A DNA stretch of 64,000 nt from G963704535 sp963704535 (lineage in GTDB: Bacteria > Chloroflexota > Chloroflexia > Chloroflexales > Roseiflexaceae): NCBI GenBank assembly GCA_963704535.1, contig OY969916.1:8742001-8806000 (forward strand), read 5' to 3'. The translations under genes and the position numbers were made by a program. This document shows, one piece after another, positions 15,631 to 23,067 of the stretch (positions are counted from its first letter, which is position 1; every line of letters starts with the position of its first letter). Below the pieces are notes generated by a model that saw only the letters and a list, made by a program, of their open reading frames with translations, was not told the origin of the DNA and made no database searches.

Positions 15631-16573
15631 GAGCCTATCCCAAAACCCAGGAGAAGGGAGGCACACCATCTGCACTGGAGTTCGGTAGCGATAAGCACCG
15701 AACGAAAGGAGCCGACGATGTGCCGCGAACAATATCAGCAAGAACTATCCCAAACCGAACTGCCCACGATTTGGTCGATTCCGGATGCCATGTGGAACTG
15801 TATTCAACCGCTCTTTCCAGCCGAAAAAGCTGCCGGAACGCCTGGCCGTCCAGCTATCGCGTTCCGTACGGTCTTGAACGGCATTGTGTATGTTTTGCGA
15901 ACCGGCTGTCAGTGGAAAGCGGCGCCCAAGGAATACGGTTCGGGTAGCACCCTGCACCGGCGCTTCCAGGAATGGGAACAGGCTGGCATTATCCGCGCCG
16001 TGTTCCAGCTGCTTTTGCAGCTGTATGACAAGATCCACGGAATCGATTGGGAATGGCAAGCTGCCGATACCAAACTGCTCCCTGCTCCGATTGGAGGCGA
16101 CCAGACCGGGCCAAATCCCACAGATCGCGCCAAATGCGGGACCAAGCGGCATGTGCTAATCGACGGCAATGGCGCACCACTTGGAATACATTTGACTGCT
16201 GCCCAGCGCCACGATATGAAAGGTCTGGCCACGCTGCTCAAGACCGGACTGATGGTGCCACGCCCAAAACCGACCGCACGTCGCCCACAGCATCTGTGCC
16301 TGGATAAAGGCTACGATTATGACGAGATTGATCGTCTGCTGAAGAAGATGGGCTACATTGCTCATATCAAGCGCCGTGGCGAAGACGACACACCTGGTAT
16401 TGGCGAGGCGATCCAGCCAGCCCGGCGATGGAAAGTTGAGCGGACGATCTCTTGGTTCAATAACATGCGCAAGTTGCGCACTCGCTGGGAGAAGAAGGCT
16501 GAGAACTACCAGGCGCTTGTAATGCTCGCTGCCGCTCTCATCCTTCATCGCTTGATAGTTTTGGGATAGGCTC
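15631..16573 (+). mobile_element. IS5-type insertion sequence with perfect 16-bp ends
   Basis: The ends are perfect inverted repeats GAGCCTATCCCAAAAC (15631-15646) and its complement (16558-16573). TAA flanks both sides (15628-15630 and 16574-16576) as a 3-bp target duplication. The element is 943 bp with one transposase gene. It has interrupted the 3' end of the minus-strand membrane-protein gene; removing the element and one TAA rejoins that reading frame. Confidence 0.93.
15718..16569 (+). CDS. IS5-family transposase
   Basis: A 283-residue single-frame DDE transposase. The N-terminal region (WSIPDAMWNCIQPLFPAE, about 20-40) and PAIAFRTVLNGIVYVLRTGCQW are typical of IS5/IS427 relatives. 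The DDE residues sit in AADTKLLPAP, CLDKGYDYDE and the C-terminal RWKVERTISWFNN. The stop lies within the right inverted repeat. The frame is not split by a programmed frameshift, unlike many IS427 relatives. Confidence 0.9.
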   Translation: MCREQYQQELSQTELPTIWSIPDAMWNCIQPLFPAEKAAGTPGRPAIAFRTVLNGIVYVLRTGCQWKAAPKEYGSGSTLHRRFQEWEQAGIIRAVFQLLLQLYDKIHGIDWEWQAADTKLLPAPIGGDQTGPNPTDRAKCGTKRHVLIDGNGAPLGIHLTAAQRHDMKGLATLLKTGLMVPRPKPTARRPQHLCLDKGYDYDEIDRLLKKMGYIAHIKRRGEDDTPGIGEAIQPARRWKVERTISWFNNMRKLRTRWEKKAENYQALVMLAAALILHRLIVLG

Positions 16574-17638
16574 TAAGTCGAGTTGGTGCGCCAACTTGAT
16601 GTAGTGGTTCCGTGCATTCCGTGGTTTGGGGAAGGGAGGGTAAATACCCTCACTTACCGGCATTCCTGCGCGCACAGTATGTGCAATATAGCGAGCCTCA
16701 TCCACGAGGGAAATCGGCCCAGCACGTTGCATCGTTGTACCGATGATGCGGCGCGCATGCCCGATCTCAACAAGCATACGTGCAGGACTCGTGTAGCCAT
16801 CCGGGAGTTGAATGATAGTAACGATTTGCACTAAAAGACCATGGAGGTGCGCAAGTAGGATATCCTCTTGCTGTCGTCGCCTCTTGAGAGTATGCTCGAT
16901 CGGATAGCTGAAGATGGCAAAGATACTTTGAGGCAACATTGCGATGAGAAGTAAACTGGTTACGACAGTCGTTGCAGCAAAGAAGAAAACACTAAATCCT
17001 TGTTGGTAAACTCGGCTAAGCGAAATATACGCTATCAGCTTGACAATCACTGATAGATCGGCCAATGTGGCGATAATAAATCCCGTAATCCAGATAATAC
17101 GACGAAGCACAAGTGCTATATCTCCACTTTGTCGTTTTAGACTTCGTAAAAGAAAATAAACGGCATAGAGCTTCATACATGGAAGTATCAAGAATAGACA
17201 GGTATAATACAAGATATTTATTGCATTTGGTAAAAATGGATCATTAATGACAAAAGATCCAACATTTTCACCCCGTAGATAATCGATAAATAGGACAAAT
17301 ACGAGCAACACAGATACTATCGGAAAGATATTATCCCTTGGTCTATATGGTTCGGTGTCACCGAGTAGAAATACGAAAAAGTAATAACTGCTTAATACAC
17401 CGTATACAAGCGATGTAGTAAGTACAAGGCGAATAGGTAATGTGAGGTACTTGGAAAATATCAGTCCGCCAATTCCAAGAAAAACAAGAATCGTAGCTCC
17501 TACGAGTAACGTTGTTAACCAGATGTTTGTTTGCCGTTTTCCATATTGAGCGTACAGACGATACATACAAATGGAAAGAATGCTGCTAATAGTGAGAATG
17601 ATAATCGTTTGCCACGTTGCTGGTAAGGTTATACTCAT
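16538..17638 (-). CDS. Seven-TM-like membrane protein, 3' end replaced by an IS
   Basis: The present frame encodes 366 residues, the last 11 from inside the IS. Excising the IS restores a 378-residue protein ending at 15,556 (tail HSSPKVHEYQDVGGSS). At least seven hydrophobic segments occupy residues 10-230 (TIIILTISSILSICMYRLYA, IWLTTLLVGATILVFLGIGGL, and others), and a helical cytoplasmic domain follows. The gene overlaps the upstream peptidase gene by 4 bp. The layout matches the membrane component often found after HTH and ImmA/IrrE-like genes in Actinobacteria (MAB_1171c/DUF6545-like). Whether the altered tail still works is unknown. Confidence 0.75.
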   Translation of the reverse strand: MSITLPATWQTIIILTISSILSICMYRLYAQYGKRQTNIWLTTLLVGATILVFLGIGGLIFSKYLTLPIRLVLTTSLVYGVLSSYYFFVFLLGDTEPYRPRDNIFPIVSVLLVFVLFIDYLRGENVGSFVINDPFLPNAINILYYTCLFLILPCMKLYAVYFLLRSLKRQSGDIALVLRRIIWITGFIIATLADLSVIVKLIAYISLSRVYQQGFSVFFFAATTVVTSLLLIAMLPQSIFAIFSYPIEHTLKRRRQQEDILLAHLHGLLVQIVTIIQLPDGYTSPARMLVEIGHARRIIGTTMQRAGPISLVDEARYIAHTVRAGMPVSEGIYPPFPKPRNARNHYIKLAHQLDLEPIPKLSSDEG

Positions 17639-18198
17639 GTATGATACCCATAAATTGTGATGACACTCTGAGGAACCGATGATTTACATTGCTCAAAATA
17701 ATCGAAGAGTAATGCAGCAACTTTTTCTGAGATAAATTCTCGTGGGCTATTAAATGCACTTGCTCTGTATTCTTCATCACTTGTGGATACATCTATATCA
17801 GAAGAACGATAACATATTATATGCTGTCGATAAAGGGCAGATAGTTCATTCTTGGGAAGCGTTAAGAACTCCGTATACGTCATGTCGAGTGAGATAGCAG
17901 GAATATCGTTTGATAGTAGGTGAATACATTCATGAATATAACTTGTCTCGCTTAATGGCTCATCTGCGTCGATACAAGTACGAATGACATCAACGTCAGA
18001 AAGTGCAACACAGAACGCAGTTAATCCGCCTCGTAATGGCAATTGATCATGCACAAGTCGCTTTCCGCGTTTGAACTCAACCACCCTTCGTAACTTGTCA
18101 ATGGAAGGAAGGCCATTGTGTAACTCCAACTCACGCTTGATGTTCTCGAATGCACAAACAACAATGTCCTGGAGTTGCCTGTGTGTATGACGCTTCAT
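17635..18198 (-). CDS. ImmA/IrrE-like metallopeptidase
   Basis: The 187-residue protein contains the zinc motif HECIH (HExxH) at about residue 89. A helix-rich N-terminus contains KLRRVVEFKRGKRLVHDQLP and the C-terminus ends in EFISEKVAALLFDYF. ImmA/IrrE peptidases cut HTH repressors, as in ICEBs1 (ImmA cuts ImmR) and Deinococcus (IrrE cuts DdrO). The adjacent upstream HTH gene is the expected target. It starts after GTAGGAGAC and shares an ATGA overlap with the membrane-protein gene. Confidence 0.72.
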   Translation of the reverse strand: MKRHTHRQLQDIVVCAFENIKRELELHNGLPSIDKLRRVVEFKRGKRLVHDQLPLRGGLTAFCVALSDVDVIRTCIDADEPLSETSYIHECIHLLSNDIPAISLDMTYTEFLTLPKNELSALYRQHIICYRSSDIDVSTSDEEYRASAFNSPREFISEKVAALLFDYFEQCKSSVPQSVITIYGYHT

Positions 18199-18233
18199 GT
18201 CTCCTACTCCTCTCTTGGTACTCTATGCCATTC

Positions 18234-18635
18234 TTACTCCTCTATCGGCTCTTTGTTCCGACGCCACAGCACCTCAAACAATCCTTCCAGGTGGGCCTGC
18301 TCATCAGGGGCAAGTCCAGCCGCCCGAAATGCAATACGTGCTTGTGTCATCGGATCACTATTGGGAGCATCAGGCGATGGAATTAACTGATCCAACTCTG
18401 GGAAGAAATAAGAAGCTGGAACCCGAAAGAACAAACACAACCGTGATAAGACCTCGCGGCTAGGATTACTCGTTTCTCCACGCCGCAGCTTCGCAAGATA
18501 TCCTGGAGAAATGTCACCCAAACCACGTTTGGCCATTTCTCGTGCCACTTCGTAGGTCGAATACTCTCGACCGTCGGGCTTACGATGAGTCTTGAAGAGC
18601 GAGTCGACCAACTCTGAAATAGAGGGTAGCTCCAT
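18234..18635 (-). CDS. XRE-family HTH regulator
   Basis: The 133-residue protein has a long HTH of the type seen with ImmA-like peptidases. SISELVDSLFKTHRKPDGREYSTYEVAREMAKRGLGDISPGYL covers about 5-48, followed by SREVLSRLCLFFRVPASYFF. The C-terminal extension is acidic. It is the first gene of the five-gene block and is transcribed from the AT-rich region beyond 18,636. It likely represses the block until cleaved by the peptidase encoded next. Confidence 0.82.
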   Translation of the reverse strand: MELPSISELVDSLFKTHRKPDGREYSTYEVAREMAKRGLGDISPGYLAKLRRGETSNPSREVLSRLCLFFRVPASYFFPELDQLIPSPDAPNSDPMTQARIAFRAAGLAPDEQAHLEGLFEVLWRRNKEPIEE

Positions 18636-18719
18636 GAATCGCCCCTTGAATACTATATGATTTATTAAAATCCTATTGACACACTGCCGAATGAAAACTA
18701 TAATGTGTCTTGAATATTC

Positions 18720-19274
18720 TTTTGAAATCTATATGACGCGGCTATCATATCACATGTGTCAAGCCCCACTATTCTCTTTCCAATCGACGATCGGCGGATA
18801 TCAAACACACAGATTCTCTAGCGCTAGTGGCCCGTGCTGCGTTCGCGCACCGCTGGCCCCAGCACCATTCCCACGTCTTTCTGTGCCCTGTCTGCGCTCA
18901 TTGTCCTGACCCAATCGCTGTCCCTACGTCTTTCCGCGCCCTGCCTGCGCCCTGACGCAGTCGCGTCGATACATCCTCGGCCACGTCGCCACCTCGGCCG
19001 CTTTGACTTTTGCTGCCGGCTCACTACCGATAGCCTGGAAGTCCTAGCCGTCTGCGAGTTGACACTGCTTGACCTGCTGATAGTCGATTTGCACCTGATG
19101 GCAGTAGCGAGCGTCTGGGTGACTGAGACATTGGGCGGCGTGGGCTGGAGCCAGGAGGATAGCATCATGAAAGTCAAGATGAGATCTTCAAGGGAGTATC
19201 GTCTAAACTCGCACCGCGCCCAGCGTCAGAGCCAAAGCAACCCCGCTGATTCACGATGAGGGCAGGATGCTCAG
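18720..19274. other. Intergenic region, nothing confident
   Basis: The first part is AT-rich and likely holds the XRE promoter. Near 18870-18960 a CGTCTTTCYGYGCCCTGYCTGCGC motif is repeated in tandem. Frames exist on both strands but none has a convincing start or protein content, so I call no gene here. Confidence 0.5.
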
Positions 19275-19619
19275 TTGCAAAGCGAGAGCAACGTGAAATT
19301 AGGAGCAAGCGACTCTATGTTTATCCTAAGAGAAGCGAGGAAGGCATTTCAACGGAGCCAGATCATCTATTTGTTGAGCATTATTGTAGTGGTGCTCTGC
19401 TTGTACTGTCCTGAGCCGATCATTCGCTATATCGCTGGAGTGATTGTACTGATTTGTGCGTGGCCGATGTTTCGGCTGATCACGCGGACCGCCTGGCATG
19501 AGGGAAAAGAAAAGACACTTAGCGATCTTGCTGAGGATCTTGTCCCGACTCTAAAGCATCAAGATAGCCCTCGATCCGAGCGGCAAGAATCGGATCGTCA
19601 GTCAGGTGAGCAATCCTGA
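19275..19619 (+). CDS. Small two-TM membrane protein
   Basis: The 114-residue frame has a polar N-terminus, two hydrophobic segments (IIYLLSIIVVVLCLY and YIAGVIVLICAWPMF, about 30-65) and a charged C-terminal tail rich in Ser/Gln. No family is recognised. Its last 100 bp overlap the 3' end of the convergent HTH gene. The starting ATG lacks a strong ribosome site, and an ATG at 19317 is an alternative. Confidence 0.45.
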   Translation: MQSESNVKLGASDSMFILREARKAFQRSQIIYLLSIIVVVLCLYCPEPIIRYIAGVIVLICAWPMFRLITRTAWHEGKEKTLSDLAEDLVPTLKHQDSPRSERQESDRQSGEQS

Positions 19620-19938
19620 GTAGCAACGATCGGCGCTTCTCATCAGTGTTCGCAAGGGCTAATACTGATGCCCGTTCATGGGCCGACAACGCCTCATCGG
19701 CGAGTCGTTCAGCATCACGAGCTGTTGCGGTCTTGTCACTGATCAATTTTTGTACATCTTCGATACGTCCATGCAGCGTTGTCAGCAACGCGGCAAGCTG
19801 TGCGGCCTTTGGCTCCTGATCGCCGGCCTCGATCCTCCAGATCGTATTTCCTGTAACCCCAACCAGCTCAGCCAATTTCCCTTGGCTGAGATGCTGATGT
19901 GTCCGTAGTACTCGAAGATAGGCTCCTGTTGCTTTCAT
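19519..19938 (-). CDS. XRE-family HTH regulator
   Basis: A 139-residue protein from ATG 19938 (19944 is two codons earlier). The HTH is at about residues 5-60 (GAYLRVLRTHQHLSQGKLAELVG, then TIWRIEAGDQEPKAAQLAALLTTL). The rest is a long helical segment, possibly coiled coil (DKTATARDAERLADEALSAHERASVL), which suggests dimerisation. The gene is divergent from the small HTH gene at 20077, with an operator-rich stretch between them. Confidence 0.82.
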   Translation of the reverse strand: MKATGAYLRVLRTHQHLSQGKLAELVGVTGNTIWRIEAGDQEPKAAQLAALLTTLHGRIEDVQKLISDKTATARDAERLADEALSAHERASVLALANTDEKRRSLLLRIAHLTDDPILAARIEGYLDALESGQDPQQDR

Positions 19939-20025
19939 ATTCATATTCCCAGTCTACTACACCCATCTACGTTTGTGTATACACGCAAACCCATCAACAT
20001 AAACGTATATCTCCATTTGAAAAAT

Positions 20026-20346
20026 CTACGCATAAGTAGTATACTGAAGGCGGAAAATCAATCAGTGGAGGTGCATATGGCTCCCACACTCTCCCTTATT
20101 GGAACCGATGAGATTATTCAAATCCTGAATGCAACTCGTAAACGCTACAGATTGAGTAGTGATCAGAAACTCGCACAACTGCTCGGTGTTAGCGATCAGG
20201 CGATTTATCGTTGGCGACGTGGACAAATTGATAAATCGGCCCGTATTCTCGTAACACTTGTTCGCCAACAAGAAATCAACGAGAACCTAGAAAACGTATC
20301 TTGACTTCTACGCGGATGTAGTATATAGTTGGCTACGCCAACGTAG
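20026..20346. promoter_or_regulatory. Three CTACG-N4-CGTAG-type operators
   Basis: Inverted repeats of 14 bp occur at 20026-20039 (CTACGCATAAGTAG), 20308-20321 (CTACGCGGATGTAG) and 20333-20346 (CTACGCCAACGTAG). A related CTACGTTTGTGTAT lies near 19967. They flank the small HTH gene at 20077, and TTGACT at 20301 sits near the second site. They are probably the binding sites of one or both HTH proteins in this region. Confidence 0.65.
20077..20304 (+). CDS. Small HTH protein (YdaS/Cro-like)
   Basis: The 75-residue protein starts at 20077 after GGAGGTG. The HTH is at about 20-58 (RLSSDQKLAQLLGVSDQAIYRWRRGQIDKSARIL), a Cro-type helix-turn-helix with the QAIYRWRRG recognition region. It lacks any other domain and is divergent from the XRE gene ending at 19519. 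Together they look like a repressor pair that controls the right end of the element. Confidence 0.78.
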   Translation: MAPTLSLIGTDEIIQILNATRKRYRLSSDQKLAQLLGVSDQAIYRWRRGQIDKSARILVTLVRQQEINENLENVS

Positions 20347-20630
20347 ATACACCGTTTCAAGGAGTCCTTCTGTGGATTGTGACAACATCAATCTCTGAGA
20401 GATTGGATTCTGTGCGGCTGACGTAGGCTACTCCGAGGGAATAAAGCTGCTCCTGAGAAACCAGTGTAAGCGTAACCTTGACGCTCGACACTATACGAGT
20501 AGCAACATCGAGAAGTGCCTACGTGATCGAGTAATCCGTCGATCGAGACCCGAGCCGAGTGATGGGATTGTAGATGATTACCGGATTGCTTGCGATCTAC
20601 GACGCTCCTACTACGGTCAAGGAGTGCCCT

Positions 20631-20981
20631 ATGAATGACATCCTCTGCCGTGCAGCGAACGTGTTCGGCGTGACGATCGCCGACCTGATCGGCCCACGCC
20701 GCACCCCTGACCTGGTCCAGGCGCGCTTCGCGGCAGCCTATGCGCTGCGTCGGCACTGCCAGGACATGCCCCTGTGCGCGATCGGCGCGGTCCTTGGTGG
20801 TCGCGACCACAGCACGATCATCAATGCCCTCCGTCGCGCCGAGGCACTAGCCCAGCGCGACACGGACTACGACGCCAATCTCCGCGCGTTGGTGGGTGAG
20901 CCGTTCGCGCCAGTCACCCACAGCTCTGTATCTCACCGTCGGCAGCTATCGGCGCTTGTACCAGCAGGACGGACGCAATGA
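20631..20981 (+). CDS. Stand-alone DnaA domain IV-like protein
   Basis: The 116-residue protein starts after AAGGAG. Residues 31-80 match the DNA-binding domain IV of DnaA, including GGRDHSTI (56-63), the signature that contacts the DnaA box, and an upstream helix AAAYALRRHC. There is no AAA+ domain. The N-terminal 30 residues (MNDILCRAANVFGVTIADLIG) resemble the lead-in of domain IV. A domain IV-only protein could bind DnaA boxes and interfere with or recruit host DnaA for element replication. This function is inferred. Confidence 0.8.
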   Translation: MNDILCRAANVFGVTIADLIGPRRTPDLVQARFAAAYALRRHCQDMPLCAIGAVLGGRDHSTIINALRRAEALAQRDTDYDANLRALVGEPFAPVTHSSVSHRRQLSALVPAGRTQ

Positions 20982-21232
20982 CTGCTGATGATATCTTCTG
21001 CTGCGGGCGACATGATTCGTCTATCAAGCATGTCATCGCATCATCGGCTTGGAAACAGTGATGAGTAAGCCGCAGTCCACAATACTATCTTGCCTTCCCC
21101 AGGTATCTGGTGATCTGCGCGCTTTTGCGCGTGCCATTGTCGCAGTGGCTGCGCGGGTTGCGCAGGAACGCCAATCCGGCATGGTACAATCGACGCAGGC
21201 TCCTCCGAAGAAGGATACTGCGTGAGGTAGTT
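20982..21232. other. Short intergenic gap before the recombinase
   Basis: This 250-bp gap holds no gene. A direct ribosome site (GAGGTAGTT) precedes the recombinase start. If the attachment site were outside the tRNA it could also lie here, but the tRNA-overlapping 3' end argues against it. Confidence 0.5.
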
Positions 21233-22705
21233 ATGCGTGCTGTGATTAGTTTGCGAGTTTCGACCGATGAGCAAGCGGAAGAAGGCTACTCCCTGGCCGC
21301 CCAGGAGCGCGCCTGCCGGCATCACTGCGAGATGTACGGCTGGCACGTGGTCGATGTATTTGCCGACGAGGGCCTGAGCGGCACGCTGGAACCGGAGGCG
21401 CGGCCGGGCCTGTCCGCCGCGCTCGACCTTATTCGAGGTGGATGGGCTGATGCCCTGGTCGTGCATAAGCTCGATCGCCTTGCGCGCAGCGTCCGAATTG
21501 CTAATCAACTGATTGAGGAGTTCCAGCGGCGTGGCGTCGCGTTCGTCGCCGTTGTCGATCGCATCGATCTGTCGACTCCCTACGGCTGGGCCGCTTTCCA
21601 GATGCAAAACGTCTGGAACGAGTTGTATATCAAAAATCTGTCGTTTGAAACCGCCAAAGGGCACCGCGAGAAGGCCAAACAGGGTGGTTGGGTCGGCCCA
21701 GTGCCGCTGGGGTATGTGCGCGATGGCCACTCACTCGCGCCGTCCGATGATGCGGCGATTATCGTGCTCATCTTTCAGTGGTATGCGACGGGCCTGGAGA
21801 GCTACATTAGCATTGCCGATCGGCTCAATGCACTGGGCCATCGCACGTTGGACTGGAAGACCGGAGAGCGCGGGTTGTTTGGTCGCGAGAGTGTGCGAAC
21901 GATCCTCCAGAACCGGGCCTATCTGGGCTATGTATCGAGTGGGGGGGTGGAATATCCTGGAAAACACCCATCGCTGATCACACTGGAGTTGTGGGAGAAG
22001 TGTACGCATCTTCGGGATATACGCACACGTACGGGCGGGGTGGTCAAGGTGCAGCCGCTCGAAGGCGAGATGCTCGCGCAACTCATCTACTGCGCGGCCT
22101 GCGGGTCACGGATGCATCGCTATTGGACCGGCCGCGCAACTTCGCGCACCCCACGCTACCGCTGTAGTGGCCCGCAAAACGCCGGCAACCGGCGCCGTGA
22201 TTGCGTGGCCCCGATGGTAGCAGCAGCACCGATCGAGGAAGCGGTGCGCGCCTTGCTGTGCAGCCTGCGGGTTACGCCGGAACTGCGCGTGCTGCTGGAG
22301 GATGAGGCACGCCAGTATGTCACAGCGCACCAACCCCGGCCCCACCGATCGATCGAGCGCGAACTGCGCGATCTCAAGCGACAGTTCTTGGATGAGCAGA
22401 TCAGCGCGGCAACCTACGAGGAGCGCCGGGCCGCACTGCTGGCAGAACAGGAAGCGGCAGTGATTGCTCCAGCCGGGCCGTCGCTTGAGGTGCTGCTCGC
22501 ACTGCTCAATGATCTACCCACGCTGTTACGCACAGCTACGCGCGACGAAGGGCGTGCTATAATACGACCTGTTCTGTCACATATTTGGATTCGGGATAAG
22601 GGGATACAGGCTGTCACCCCTACGGCGGCGTTCCAGCCGCTCCTCAGAGGACTTTGGGAGGTTGAAAGAAGGTGCCCGATGGGTTTCGAACCCACAGCCT
22701 CCTGA
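21233..22705 (+). CDS. Large serine recombinase (integrase) reading into tRNA-His
   Basis: The 490-residue protein has a resolvase catalytic domain with nucleophile S10 (RVSTDEQ) and the YSLAAQERACRHHCE, DEGLSGTLE and DALVVHKLDRLARS motifs. The recombinase domain has HREKAKQGGWVGPVPLGYV. A zinc ribbon (IYCAACGSRMHRYW, near 287) and a coiled-coil/C-terminal region follow. Serine integrases join attP to attB without host factors. The last 11 codons come from the tRNA-His 3' half read on the opposite strand (RCPMGFEPTAS). The integrase C-terminus is therefore formed by the integration site, and the gene marks the right end of the element. Confidence 0.93.
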   Translation: MRAVISLRVSTDEQAEEGYSLAAQERACRHHCEMYGWHVVDVFADEGLSGTLEPEARPGLSAALDLIRGGWADALVVHKLDRLARSVRIANQLIEEFQRRGVAFVAVVDRIDLSTPYGWAAFQMQNVWNELYIKNLSFETAKGHREKAKQGGWVGPVPLGYVRDGHSLAPSDDAAIIVLIFQWYATGLESYISIADRLNALGHRTLDWKTGERGLFGRESVRTILQNRAYLGYVSSGGVEYPGKHPSLITLELWEKCTHLRDIRTRTGGVVKVQPLEGEMLAQLIYCAACGSRMHRYWTGRATSRTPRYRCSGPQNAGNRRRDCVAPMVAAAPIEEAVRALLCSLRVTPELRVLLEDEARQYVTAHQPRPHRSIERELRDLKRQFLDEQISAATYEERRAALLAEQEAAVIAPAGPSLEVLLALLNDLPTLLRTATRDEGRAIIRPVLSHIWIRDKGIQAVTPTAAFQPLLRGLWEVERRCPMGFEPTAS

Positions 22706-22743
22706 GCCACAGTCAGGCGCTCTGCCATTGAGCTACGGGCACC
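22671..22743 (-). tRNA. tRNA-His (GTG)
   Basis: On the minus strand the gene folds as a full cloverleaf. The acceptor is GTGCCCG/CGGGCAC, the D stem GCTC/GAGC, and the anticodon stem CCTGA/TCAGG with loop CTGTGGC and anticodon GTG. A T arm with TTCGAAA follows. An extra G at position -1 pairs with C73, the identity mark of tRNA-His. CCA is not encoded. Its 3' end faces the mobile element and its 3' half doubles as the recombinase C-terminus, so it is the integration site. Spacing supports a functional gene. Confidence 0.96.
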
Positions 22744-22759
22744 GTAGTGAACGCCGGAC

Positions 22760-22788
22760 AGTATAGCAGCAGATATCCAGATCGTCAA
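22760..22788 (-). promoter_or_regulatory. Promoter of tRNA-His
   Basis: On the minus strand TTGACG (22788-22783) and TATACT (22765-22760) are spaced by 17 bp, ending 17 bp before the tRNA. It is divergent from the arginine operon promoter 47 bp away. Confidence 0.75.
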
Positions 22789-22834
22789 ATAGTGACGAAC
22801 CTGCATCCTTCTAATCAGGAGAGCGTTTCAGCGC

Positions 22835-22863
22835 TTGACAAGAACTACGGAGGCGTATATCAT
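22835..22863 (+). promoter_or_regulatory. Arginine operon promoter
   Basis: A consensus TTGACA (22835-22840), 17-bp spacer and TATCAT (22858-22863). The expected start point is only a few bases before the leader-peptide ATG at 22874, so the leader would be translated from a nearly leaderless mRNA. Confidence 0.8.
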
Positions 22864-22873
22864 AGGGACCGTT

Positions 22874-22954
22874 ATGAAACATGTCTCGTGCAACTTGTAT
22901 TTGCTGCGTCGTCGCACACGTCGCCCGGCCCGTGAGGGTCTAGAGGGCAGCTAG
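22874..22954 (+). CDS. Arginine-rich leader peptide
   Basis: A 26-codon frame starts with ATG and ends at TAG. Six of nine consecutive codons are arginine or neighbours in the run RRRTRRPAR (codons 12-20), which is far above chance. It sits right after the promoter, and an 8-bp hairpin and a classical intrinsic terminator follow before argC. This is the layout of a ribosome-stalling attenuator: when charged tRNA-Arg is scarce the ribosome stalls in the Arg codons and the terminator is avoided. The mechanism is inferred from architecture and not proven. Confidence 0.82.
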   Translation: MKHVSCNLYLLRRRTRRPAREGLEGS

Positions 22955-22976
22955 GTCGTGCGCAGCTCACAGTTGC

Positions 22977-22998
22977 ACTCGCGCCTGGCAGCGCGAGT
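22977..22998 (+). promoter_or_regulatory. Attenuator upstream hairpin
   Basis: Perfect 8-bp arms ACTCGCGC (22977-22984) and GCGCGAGT (22991-22998) with a CTGGCA loop lie between the leader peptide and the terminator. It may be the pause or protector hairpin of the attenuator, or the base of an alternative antiterminator. Confidence 0.6.
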
Positions 22999-23010
22999 AG
23001 TCGCCGCATT

Positions 23011-23045
23011 GCCCCTGGACCTACAGATGGTCCGGGGGCTTTTTT
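23011..23045 (+). terminator. Intrinsic terminator of the arginine attenuator
   Basis: Fully paired 11-bp arms GCCCCTGGACC (23011-23021) and GGTCCGGGGGC (23029-23039), with one G-T pair and a 7-nt loop, are followed by six T. It lies just before argC. A strong terminator here only makes sense if it is conditional. Confidence 0.85.
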
Positions 23046-23067
23046 ACATCGTTGAAGCGAGGGTGGT

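Noticed and set aside
18824..19259. Genes on either strand in the 18.8-19.26 kb gap
   Set aside because: Frames are open on both strands, lack ribosome sites and have no protein-like composition.
21580..22377. Antisense frames within the recombinase gene
   Set aside because: No start signals and clear coding on the plus strand.
1..22670. Left attachment-site copy of the tRNA-His 3' end within the window
   Set aside because: I looked for a second TTCGAACCCAC-type segment and did not notice one. It probably lies left of position 1, but by-eye search cannot exclude a diverged copy.
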